Made by a program: the position numbers and the translations under genes
Assembly (NCBI GenBank): GCA_011065225.1
Contig: JAAKFC010000100.1
Coordinates: forward strand, 1-5,775
DNA: 5,775 nucleotides
DNA from: Chlamydiota bacterium
GTDB lineage: Bacteria > Chlamydiota > Chlamydiia > Chlamydiales > Rhabdochlamydiaceae
Direction: 5' to 3'
Shown here: positions 1 through 4,423 of the stretch, in pieces
Numbering within the stretch: the first letter of the stretch is position 1
How the letters are laid out: each line of letters opens with the position of its first letter
Notes under the pieces: model-generated
Database searches by the model: none
What the model saw: only the letters and a program-made list of their open reading frames with translations
Told to the model about the DNA's origin: nothing

Positions 1-39
1 TATTAATATAAAAAGAGGAATAAAATCATGTCTGTAAAT

Positions 40-165
40 TTAAATGAATATAAAGACTTAGAAGGTCGATTTGGCTTATTTGCCGAAATTAAAGGAACTA
101 GTAGTGATGATTTGAGTGAATATGATGATTTAGAAGAAGAATACGAGCTATTTTCTGAAATTAGA
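40..165 (+). repeat. Two imperfect 18-codon direct repeats 72 bp apart
   Basis: Residues 5-22 (40-93) and 29-46 (112-165) of the disrupted gene align without gaps: L-N/S-E-Y-K/D-D-L-E, then an aromatic residue, then L-F-A/S-E-I-K/R. The shared core EY-x-DLE and LF-x-EI is intact in both copies, and the DNA is also similar (tgaatat, ttagaag and gaaatt recur). This indicates an old internal duplication of a short helical or binding motif. No known motif was recognised. Confidence 0.7.
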
Positions 166-177
166 AAAATTTTTAGT

Positions 178-184
178 AAAAAAA
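178..184 (+). other. A7 homopolymer at the frameshift site
   Basis: Seven consecutive A follow the Ser codon at 175-177. With six A the frame would continue directly into the long open downstream frame (Asp codon at 185-187). With seven A it stops at 217-219. The run is therefore the likely site of a one-base insertion, of a phase-variable contingency tract, of polymerase slippage that restores the frame in some transcripts, or of a sequencing error. Confidence 0.6.
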
Positions 185-401
185 GATCCAGAGCAAGTAG
201 CTATTCAAGAGGAAATTGATGAAATAAATCAGTGTCAACTCAAAATAGAAAATTTTGCCATAGATCTCGATAAAGAAATCGAGGAAGAAATCGCAATATT
301 TGAAGAAAAAAAGATTGCTACTTCAAAAAAAGATGCTAATCGAAGTGTATTAAATATATTTAATTTGATGGCGGTTGGTGTGGCAGTTATTGGAATAAGT
401 A

Positions 402-422
402 TACACATTCCGATTCAAGAAT
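402..422. repeat. IS630 terminal inverted repeat, left
   Basis: The outer end begins TACA and the inner eleven bases are GATTCAAGAAT. It pairs with 1510-1530 at 17 of 21 positions, with mismatches at positions 5 and 8-10. The transposase stop codon (415-417) lies inside this repeat. The adjacent outer bases 400-401 are the TA duplication. Confidence 0.85.
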
Positions 423-1461
423 TGGGTATAGGAGCTCCTATCGCTCGGAAATTATCTCTTACCCGACTCGAAAACGCTTGGCCTAATATTGACTCTGGAT
501 CTAAATTTGAAATGCATTTCAAAAAACCAAAAACAGCATGTTTAAAGTCATCAAACGCTTCATAGTACGTATTGTATAAAACTCGTTCTTTCATCAACTT
601 CCACAGTCGCTCAATAGGATTTAAATTGGGGCTATATGGAGGCAAAAAATGAAATTCTATTTTCGAAGTTTCCAGGTGCCTTTTTACTGCTTTGTTCTTG
701 TAATACCGCGCATTATCTAAAAATATGTGAATCTTTCTTTTTGTTGGGTAAGCGCTTGCTATTTTCTCTAAAAATTCAATCGTCGTTTGTGCTGTCAGCA
801 TGTGATCTTCTTGAAAATGGGCTTTTTTCTCCACAAGATCAATTGCACCTGATATGTTTAGCCTTCCTCTTCCTGTGTTTGAGCAAATTTCTTTTCTTAC
901 TCCCTTTCTGATCCATCCATAAGCCAGTTGAGTGTTGTGAGTGGGATGGACCCCATCCATAAAACAAACCGTCTCATCGTCTTGAAGATTTTGCTTTAGT
1001 TTGAAGTATTCAGCTATCCAAGCCTCTTGGTTCTCTTTATTCGCTTTCCCAGGAACAAGGGATGGTTTTTTATAAGAAAATTGGTTTCTTTTTAGCCAAT
1101 CAGACATCCCAGATACGGTATAGGAAATTTTATAAGTGGAATTTACATAAGCAGCAATGTCTTTGGCATAGAGGTATGTGTAGTCCTGAAGATGTGCAAT
1201 GAGTTTCTGAGATCGTTCAAAAGAAAGTTTTTCTTCTGATCCCCCATTCTCGGGTTGTAGCTTTTTGGAACTTTGATATTCTTGAATATGTTTTCGAAGA
1301 ACTTCTTCAGAGAGTAACAAGGCTTCTGCAATTTGCATCCAGGTCCACCCTTTATCGCGCAATAAAACAGCTTTGATTCGATCACGCACCCGACCGTCTC
1401 TCTCTTTTTTATGCTGTTTTTGCAAAGAATCTCTTTCTTCCTCTGCTAAGAAATTTTCCAT
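415..1461 (-). CDS. IS630-family DDE transposase
   Basis: The 348-residue protein catalyses cut-and-paste movement of the surrounding element. The N-terminal part (about 18-65) is a helix-turn-helix DNA-binding region (IKAVLLRDKGWTWMQIAEAL), and a second winged-helix-like segment follows to about 130. The catalytic RNase H-fold domain shows all three acidic residues: D169 in VCFMDGVHP, D249 in IHIFLDNARYY and E284 in PPYSPNLNPIERLWK. The last two are 35 positions apart (DD34E), with the family signature SPNLNPIE. The length is normal for a single-frame IS630 transposase and no frameshift is needed. No clear Shine-Dalgarno precedes the ATG, as is common in IS genes kept at low expression. The stop codon lies in the left inverted repeat. 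Smaller frames on both strands within this gene are shadows. Confidence 0.95.
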   Translation of the reverse strand: MENFLAEEERDSLQKQHKKERDGRVRDRIKAVLLRDKGWTWMQIAEALLLSEEVLRKHIQEYQSSKKLQPENGGSEEKLSFERSQKLIAHLQDYTYLYAKDIAAYVNSTYKISYTVSGMSDWLKRNQFSYKKPSLVPGKANKENQEAWIAEYFKLKQNLQDDETVCFMDGVHPTHNTQLAYGWIRKGVRKEICSNTGRGRLNISGAIDLVEKKAHFQEDHMLTAQTTIEFLEKIASAYPTKRKIHIFLDNARYYKNKAVKRHLETSKIEFHFLPPYSPNLNPIERLWKLMKERVLYNTYYEAFDDFKHAVFGFLKCISNLDPESILGQAFSSRVRDNFRAIGAPIPNS

Positions 1462-1509
1462 AGTGATTATTTAAGCAGATTAGATTTTTTTTGAACACTG
1501 CTGTTTTTC

Positions 1510-1530
1510 ATTCTTGAATCATGATCTGTA
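1510..1530. repeat. IS630 terminal inverted repeat, right
   Basis: It begins ATTCTTGAATC on the plus strand and ends TGTA, the inverted match of 402-422. The TA at 1531-1532 is the second copy of the target duplication. About 48 bp separate this repeat from the transposase start codon at 1461. Confidence 0.85.
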
Positions 1531-1532
1531 TA

Positions 1533-1549
1533 TGAAAGTTTTATTCTAA
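1533..1549 (+). pseudogene. 3' remnant of the IS-disrupted gene
   Basis: When the IS and one TA copy are removed, the A at 401 joins T1533-G1534 to form an ATG codon. The frame then reads Met-Lys-Val-Leu-Phe and stops at TAA 1547-1549. The restored protein thus ends with a short tail after its hydrophobic helix, as the neighbouring RING protein does (KDYFI). The remnant has no function on its own. Confidence 0.7.
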
Positions 1550-1584
1550 ATGTTATCTAAAATTTAAAATGTATATTAATCAAT

Positions 1585-1629
1585 TTGTTGTCGATGCTAT
1601 AATAATATAACCTATAATTATTCGGAGGT
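1585..1629 (+). promoter_or_regulatory. Probable promoter and strong ribosome binding site of the RING gene
   Basis: The 86-bp gap after the old gene remnant is very AT-rich and holds several -10-like hexamers: TATAAT at 1598-1603, TATAAC at 1606-1611 and TATAAT at 1613-1618, with TTGTTG/TTGTCG at 1585-1593 as possible -35 elements. No pairing is ideal (spacers of 15 or 19), so the start point is not assigned. The ribosome site GGAGGT (1624-1629) is strong and well placed, six bases before the ATG at 1636. Confidence 0.45.
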
Positions 1630-1635
1630 TTTATT

Positions 1636-2187
1636 ATGTCAAGTAATCCAGTTGCTTTTAGTTCTATTGCTGGTGGAAATCAGTGCTATCAATGTTCAAT
1701 CTGTTTTAACGAAGAAATTGGACCTTTTGTTGTGCATTCAGATGGTGGAGATAAACATCCCATTCATAAAATTTGTGCAAAAAAAATGGTCAATGCAGAT
1801 GAGGTATGTGCTTTTTGTAGAAAAGTTGTCAATCTTTCTTCTTTGCTTACACCTGCTGAAATTGCAGAGAGAAATAATCAACTTTCAGCCGAAGAAATTG
1901 TTTTTAAAGAAGAGCAAAAGGAAAACGATAGGGTAGAGGCTCTACGTCTTGACAATGCGTTCTTAGATGAAGATCAAATTCTTTATGACAACGACAACGA
2001 AATACAAAATTATGAATTGATTACTCGGATAGAAGAGGATGATGAGCAAACACGAATAAACAAAGATGCAGCAGTTGCTAGAGCTCTACAAGATCAAGAT
2101 CAACGAGGAATCAATCCTTGCCTTGCAGCTACAGTACTTGTTGTTGCAGTGATTGTTGGTGCTGTTGCAAAGGACTATTTTATCTAA
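1636..2187 (+). CDS. RING-H2-like zinc finger protein with C-terminal membrane anchor; putative host-directed E3 ubiquitin ligase
   Basis: The 183-residue protein starts at an ATG behind a strong GGAGGT site. Residues 20-61 form a RING-like cross-brace: C20-x2-C23-x15-D39-x-H41-x2-H44-x2-C47-x10-C58-x2-C61. This matches RING-H2 spacing with Asp in the third ligand place, a substitution known in a few RING proteins such as RBX1, although there at a different position. The Ile between C20 and C23 (CSIC) and the Arg right after the last Cys (R62) match residues that in active E3 ligases contact E2 and clamp E2-ubiquitin. The usual Trp after the sixth ligand is absent (M51) and CPxC reads CAFC. 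Residues 75-157 are acidic and helical, and DAAVARALQDQD (144-155) resembles a ubiquitin-binding helix. Residues 162-178 form a membrane segment with only KDYFI after it, as in a tail anchor. Amoeba-infecting Chlamydiae are known to carry many ubiquitin-related host effectors. Type III secretion is plausible but unproven. Confidence 0.8.
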   Translation: MSSNPVAFSSIAGGNQCYQCSICFNEEIGPFVVHSDGGDKHPIHKICAKKMVNADEVCAFCRKVVNLSSLLTPAEIAERNNQLSAEEIVFKEEQKENDRVEALRLDNAFLDEDQILYDNDNEIQNYELITRIEEDDEQTRINKDAAVARALQDQDQRGINPCLAATVLVVAVIVGAVAKDYFI

Positions 2188-2459
2188 ATACGACCGGAAA
2201 AGCTGCTCTTAAGGCGACTGACCTTATTGAGCTTGTAGATTCCCATCTTGACCCCTTTGTCAAGAAGAGAAAAAACAGTATTGAGACAGGCTTTTGCTTC
2301 CGTCTCATTTTTTTGGGTCACTTCATTTTCAAAAGAACGCACGGCTGTTTTCATACGTGATTTAAACGAGCGGTTATGCAAACGACGCTTGGCGTTTTGA
2401 ATATCCCGTTTTTTTGCTGTGGGACACTTTGTCTTAGAATCTTTTTTTTCTTCTGCCAT
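2184..2459 (-). CDS. rpsT: 30S ribosomal protein S20
   Basis: The 91-residue basic protein matches S20: the N-terminal AKKRDIQNAKRRLHNRSFKSRMKT segment (about 15-38) is the family's 16S rRNA-binding helix, followed by an acidic helix (FENEVTQKNETEA) and the C-terminal KG-x-YKLNKVSRLKSS part. S20 binds the 5' domain of 16S rRNA early in 30S assembly. Length fits the family (about 85-98). The frame extends upstream to 2492, but the Met at 2459 is preferred: the protein then begins MAEEKK as S20 proteins usually do, AGAGGAAA lies 10-15 bases upstream, and a consensus promoter places the transcript start near 2488. Its TAG stop overlaps the TAA of the convergent RING gene by two bases (2185-2186), and no hairpin terminator separates them. 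Confidence 0.95.
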   Translation of the reverse strand: MAEEKKDSKTKCPTAKKRDIQNAKRRLHNRSFKSRMKTAVRSFENEVTQKNETEAKACLNTVFSLLDKGVKMGIYKLNKVSRLKSSFSGRI

Positions 2460-2494
2460 AAATCTGCTATTTCCTCTAGAATCGAAAGACAATC

Positions 2495-2523
2495 ATCATA
2501 GAGGAAGTGTGCAAATATGTCAA
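2495..2523 (-). promoter_or_regulatory. Consensus sigma-66/70 promoter of rpsT
   Basis: On the minus strand TTGACA (plus 2518-2523) is followed after exactly 17 bases by TATGAT (plus 2495-2500). This is a perfect -35 and a one-mismatch -10, predicting a start near 2488 and a leader of about 29 bases before rpsT. The -35 box covers part of the ATG of the divergent membrane protein gene (2517-2519), so the two genes share their control region and probably interfere with one another. Confidence 0.8.
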
Positions 2524-2957
2524 AAGGCCTCTGGAATTTTCTCCTGATTTTGACCGGCGGGCTCGCCTTGTGGCGAGGAGCTACGGCCGGCTGGGATCTC
2601 TGGCAGTATGGACGTCTTGGAATGGATGTGCCTGCGCAAGAGGTCTCGTTTATGGCTATTCCTAAGGGCTCAAAATATGGCCTCGAGGGTTCCTATTCCT
2701 ATGTCTATCAAGGCCAAGAATTCGCTGGAAAAGCTCTTTTATCCGGTCCCTACCACCTCAATCGCTCATCAGCGGAAATGGAGATTCGGCGGATGGATGG
2801 AATGCCCTGGATTGTCTGGATAAATGCCAAAAAGCCCTTTATTTCCTCTCTGGAGAGGAATTTCCCCTATAGAGATGTTTTTTATGCGATTTGCCTTCTT
2901 GGTATCTTCCTCTATTTTAGTTGCTTAGCTAATTTCAGAGATCCTTTTTATTCTTAA
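2517..2957 (+). CDS. DUF3592-like membrane protein of unknown function
   Basis: The 146-residue protein begins at an ATG nine bases after AGGAAG (2502-2507). Residues 5-24 are a hydrophobic helix and 121-138 a second one, enclosing a domain of about 95 residues. That domain has the pattern of DUF3592-type proteins: V38-PAQEV strand, Y60-x-Y62-x-Y64-x-x-G66 with EFAGKALLSG, then the segment WIVWINAKKPFISSLE (98-113), matching the usual VYYNPxNPxxSxLE end of the domain. With both helices inserted, the middle would face the periplasm if the N terminus is cytoplasmic (inference). No enzymatic residues are evident and the biological role is unknown. GC content resembles the flanking core genes. 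It sits between rpsT and rpoD, divergent from rpsT by 57 bases. No terminator follows it; the next gene has its own promoter. Confidence 0.75.
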   Translation: MSKGLWNFLLILTGGLALWRGATAGWDLWQYGRLGMDVPAQEVSFMAIPKGSKYGLEGSYSYVYQGQEFAGKALLSGPYHLNRSSAEMEIRRMDGMPWIVWINAKKPFISSLERNFPYRDVFYAICLLGIFLYFSCLANFRDPFYS

Positions 2958-2965
2958 AATAAAAC

Positions 2966-2994
2966 TTGTCATTAAACTATTAATTTAGTATAAT
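2966..2994 (+). promoter_or_regulatory. Near-consensus promoter of the tandem-repeat protein gene
   Basis: TTGTCA (2966-2971), a 17-base AT-rich spacer and a perfect TATAAT (2989-2994) predict transcription starting near 3001 and a leader of about 40 bases. The promoter starts only nine bases after the stop of the preceding gene. This indicates a separate, strong transcription unit under the main sigma factor. Confidence 0.8.
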
Positions 2995-3040
2995 TAATTT
3001 TATACATCTTTAATTTTTGTTTAAAAAGGAGAAAGTAAAT

Positions 3041-3568
3041 ATGACAGTCATAATAAATGCAAAACTTCCAGTTGGATTATTTCCAACAATGGGCTTCGGG
3101 ACACAAAGTGCTAGCAATGATGAAACTTCATCTAAAGTAACTGGTGTTATGGAAAAAGGGCTCGAAAAGCTATCCAGTGGCTTATCAAAAGCATTAGAAG
3201 GAAAAGGTCCAATAAAAGATTCAATAAAAGAACTAATGCAAAACGCAGCAATATTAGATCAATCTATAATAGAGCTAAAGCAGAAAGTAGAACAAAATGA
3301 GTTGGATGAATCTTTCACAGACTCCTCTTATTCAGACTCCTCTTATTCAGACTCCTCTTTTTCAGACTCCTCTTTTTCAGACTCCTCTTTTTCAGAGTCT
3401 TATTTATCAGGCTCCTCTTTCGAGGAATTTTTGCATAAAAAGTTGGAAGAATTGGAATCTGCGAAATCATCCACTCCAATGAAATCTTTCCCTCCAGAGA
3501 TCCAAGGCTCTTCAGAACATTTCGGATTTTTTCCAGAGGATGGAGACGCTTTTTTAGATATAAAGTAA
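3041..3568 (+). CDS. Unknown protein with Ser/Asp/Tyr/Phe tandem repeats; possible secreted effector
   Basis: No family was recognised. The start is the ATG at 3041, nine bases after AGGAG (3027-3031); an in-frame TTG at 3017 lies upstream of that site and is unlikely. The 175-residue product has an N-terminal Gly/Ser/Thr stretch without a signal peptide (1-31), an amphipathic helical region (32-88, VMEKGLEKLSSGLSKALEG and SIKELMQNAA...ELKQKVEQ), then seven five-residue repeats (93-127; SDSSY/SDSSF with late variants SESYL and SGSSF), and an acidic tail ending FLDIK. Ser/Tyr-rich acidic repeats could be phosphorylation or host-binding modules, as in some chlamydial effectors with repeated Tyr motifs, but this is only an analogy. 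The gene is AT-richer than the flanking genes, has its own strong promoter and terminator, and sits alone in the core rpsT-rpoD interval, suggesting late insertion or fast evolution. Confidence 0.75.
   Translation: MTVIINAKLPVGLFPTMGFGTQSASNDETSSKVTGVMEKGLEKLSSGLSKALEGKGPIKDSIKELMQNAAILDQSIIELKQKVEQNELDESFTDSSYSDSSYSDSSFSDSSFSDSSFSESYLSGSSFEEFLHKKLEELESAKSSTPMKSFPPEIQGSSEHFGFFPEDGDAFLDIK
3317..3421 (+). repeat. Seven tandem 15-bp coding repeats
   Basis: The unit tcagactcctctttt (Ser-Asp-Ser-Ser-Phe) occurs three times identically in a row at 3347-3391, preceded by two tcttat variants (3317-3331 with a first-base change, and 3332-3346) and followed by two diverged units (3392-3406, 3407-3421). 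The unit is a multiple of three, so gain or loss of copies would change protein length without breaking the frame. High similarity of the central units suggests recent expansion by slippage or unequal recombination. Confidence 0.9.
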
Positions 3569-3576
3569 TTTTTTTT

Positions 3577-3610
3577 AGGTGAATCTTAGGGGATAAGATT
3601 CACCTCTTTT
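3577..3610 (+). terminator. Intrinsic terminator of the tandem-repeat protein gene
   Basis: AGGTGAATCTTA (3577-3588) and TAAGATTCACCT (3594-3605) form a perfect 12-bp stem with a five-base loop, followed by CTTTTATTT. It lies nine bases after the stop codon at 3566-3568. The T run before the stem (3569-3576) does not give a T tail on the minus strand, so the terminator acts mainly on the plus strand; as a bare hairpin it may still affect transcripts of the convergent coiA-like gene, which ends at 3609. Confidence 0.85.
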
Positions 3611-4361
3611 ATTTGCAGCTTTTTTTAAGCAGCTTGTAAAGGAGATCCAAGTACTCTTCTCTAAGGATTTTTAGAGGATTAAAGGGCTTTTTGGGCTTGG
3701 GGAATTGCCCATGCAGAGCCAGATCAAAAAAGTCCCCCTCATGATAATACGACCAGGTCTGGCCTTTTGAAAAGAGTGGATTTGGCCAGCCATGCATAGG
3801 AAGGGGACGATATTTTCTCAAATTAATGGGTCTTTTTCCATAAAGAGGGAGCTGATCATAGATCATGCCATTGCCTTCTTTGTCCATGTTGGTGTAGTAG
3901 CAGGTTTTCGTGCGTAAAAATTGCTCTGCCTCACGTGTTTTGCGCCGGTTATATGTATCATCATGGAGGATCCAAATCACTTGGTAGCCGATGCTCTCAT
4001 AGTCATAGCAACGGCCTTTCGCTTCTTCAGGTGTCATAGGCGAATATTGGACCTCATAGATCCTTTTTGAGCGAAGGCAGGCCACATCGGCAATCCGGCC
4101 AATCTCAGGAAAGGCTTTTTCCAGCTCAGCATTTTCATCTTCAAATAAATACTGGATATAGCGCTGCAGGCGCAGATGAATGAGCCCTTTTTGCGACTGG
4201 CGGCAGGTGGGGTTCTTTCCCAAGTGGAAAAAGTGAGAGGTACGCCGGGTTCCAGATTTCAGACGAACGGGTGCTCCGCACTCGGGGCATGTATAGTTTT
4301 TTCTTTTTTCCGCTCCTGAAGCATGCACAAGGGTTTTTTTGTTGAGAGCAAAAATTTGCAT
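3609..4361 (-). CDS. CoiA-like competence-associated nuclease family protein
   Basis: The 250-residue protein shows the layout of the CoiA family, known from natural transformation in Gram-positive bacteria, where it aids recombination of incoming DNA. Residues 23-46 carry a treble-clef-type finger: C25-P-E-C28, then SHFFHLG (H43, H46). The nuclease-like domain follows: R89-I-A-D92-V and then Y-E103-V-Q105 with Y-S-P, a PD-(D/E)xK-type catalytic set (D, ExQ), then the Y-xx-G-Y-xV-IWIL segment (about 120-136) typical of the family. The C terminus is basic and Trp/Pro-rich. The start is firm, because the in-frame upstream codons reach a stop (TAA) within three codons; no Shine-Dalgarno is visible. 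It is divergent from rpoD with 62 bases between them. Whether it serves DNA uptake, repair or another function here is not shown by the sequence, so no symbol is assigned. Confidence 0.8.
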   Translation of the reverse strand: MQIFALNKKTLVHASGAEKRKNYTCPECGAPVRLKSGTRRTSHFFHLGKNPTCRQSQKGLIHLRLQRYIQYLFEDENAELEKAFPEIGRIADVACLRSKRIYEVQYSPMTPEEAKGRCYDYESIGYQVIWILHDDTYNRRKTREAEQFLRTKTCYYTNMDKEGNGMIYDQLPLYGKRPINLRKYRPLPMHGWPNPLFSKGQTWSYYHEGDFFDLALHGQFPKPKKPFNPLKILREEYLDLLYKLLKKSCK

Positions 4362-4362
4362 A

Positions 4363-4391
4363 TGGGTTTAAATCGGTTTTTAAGGTATAAT
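4363..4391 (+). promoter_or_regulatory. Probable rpoD promoter
   Basis: A perfect -10 TATAAT (4386-4391) lies in the 62-base gap before rpoD. At 17 bases upstream the -35 position reads TGGGTT, a poor match to TTGACA, so the promoter may be weak or need an activator. The predicted start near 4398 would give a leader of about 26 bases without a Shine-Dalgarno. On the minus strand, TTGAAT (4402-4407) with an 18-base spacer to TTAAAA (4378-4383) is a weak candidate for the divergent coiA-like gene. Confidence 0.55.
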
Positions 4392-4423
4392 CTTAATCCT
4401 CATTCAACTATATCAATATCATC

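Larger units (their letters stand above)
28..401 (+). pseudogene. Disrupted gene of unknown function, frameshifted and cut by an IS630 element
   Basis: I do not recognise the family. The ATG at 28 has a good Shine-Dalgarno (AGAGGA, 14-19) eight bases upstream. The first frame runs 52 codons to the A run at 178-184 and then meets a stop at 217-219. Beyond the A run, the frame one base later (from 185) stays open with clearly protein-like content: an acidic, coiled-coil-like stretch (QEEIDEINQCQLKIENF, then DKEIEEEIAIFEEKK), then a hydrophobic helix (LMAVGVAVIGIS). The IS enters at 400-401 inside that helix. Removing one A and the IS gives about 129 residues: two copies of an 18-residue motif, an acidic coil, a membrane helix and a five-residue tail. 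That architecture (acidic body, C-terminal anchor) resembles the neighbouring RING protein, so a secreted or membrane-targeted role is possible, but this is inference. The AT-rich 5' region runs off the window, so no promoter can be called. Confidence 0.75.
402..1530 (-). mobile_element. Complete IS630-family insertion sequence, about 1.13 kb
   Basis: The element carries one intact DDE transposase gene on the minus strand and is bounded by 21-bp imperfect inverted repeats (17 of 21 matching, inner 11 identical). It is flanked on both sides by TA (400-401 and 1531-1532), the target duplication typical of the IS630/Tc1/mariner group. Its size fits the usual 1.0-1.2 kb of the family. The boundaries have independent support: deleting 402-1532 restores an open reading frame across the junction. 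Intact ends and an uninterrupted transposase suggest a fairly recent, possibly still active, copy. Confidence 0.88.

Noticed and set aside
365..565. Short plus-strand frame that could be called a 66-residue protein
   Set aside because: Its first part is the tail of the disrupted gene in the shifted frame and the rest reads antisense through the IS; it has no start site of its own.
636..911. Plus-strand frame inside the IS
   Set aside because: It is antisense to the transposase, with low-complexity hydrophobic content and no ribosome site.
1143..1385. Minus-strand frame that could be a separate OrfA of the IS
   Set aside because: The transposase is complete in one frame with HTH and DDE domains; this is a shadow in another frame.
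2118..2360. Plus-strand frame with Cys-rich N terminus
   Set aside because: It is a shadow across the RING gene 3' end and antisense to rpsT; the Cys-rich start comes from the shifted membrane-helix codons.
2460..2492. Eleven extra N-terminal residues for S20
   Set aside because: The upstream start codon lies at the predicted transcript start, and S20 proteins normally begin at the MAEEKK position.
3017..3040. TTG start eight codons upstream for the tandem-repeat protein
   Set aside because: The AGGAG site lies between this TTG and the ATG at 3041 and is spaced correctly only for the ATG.
3317..3421. CRISPR array
   Set aside because: The repeats are contiguous 15-bp coding units without spacers and keep the reading frame.
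3577..3605. Bidirectional terminator for the convergent coiA-like gene
   Set aside because: The minus strand after the stem is A-rich rather than T-rich, so only the plus-strand direction has a proper tail.
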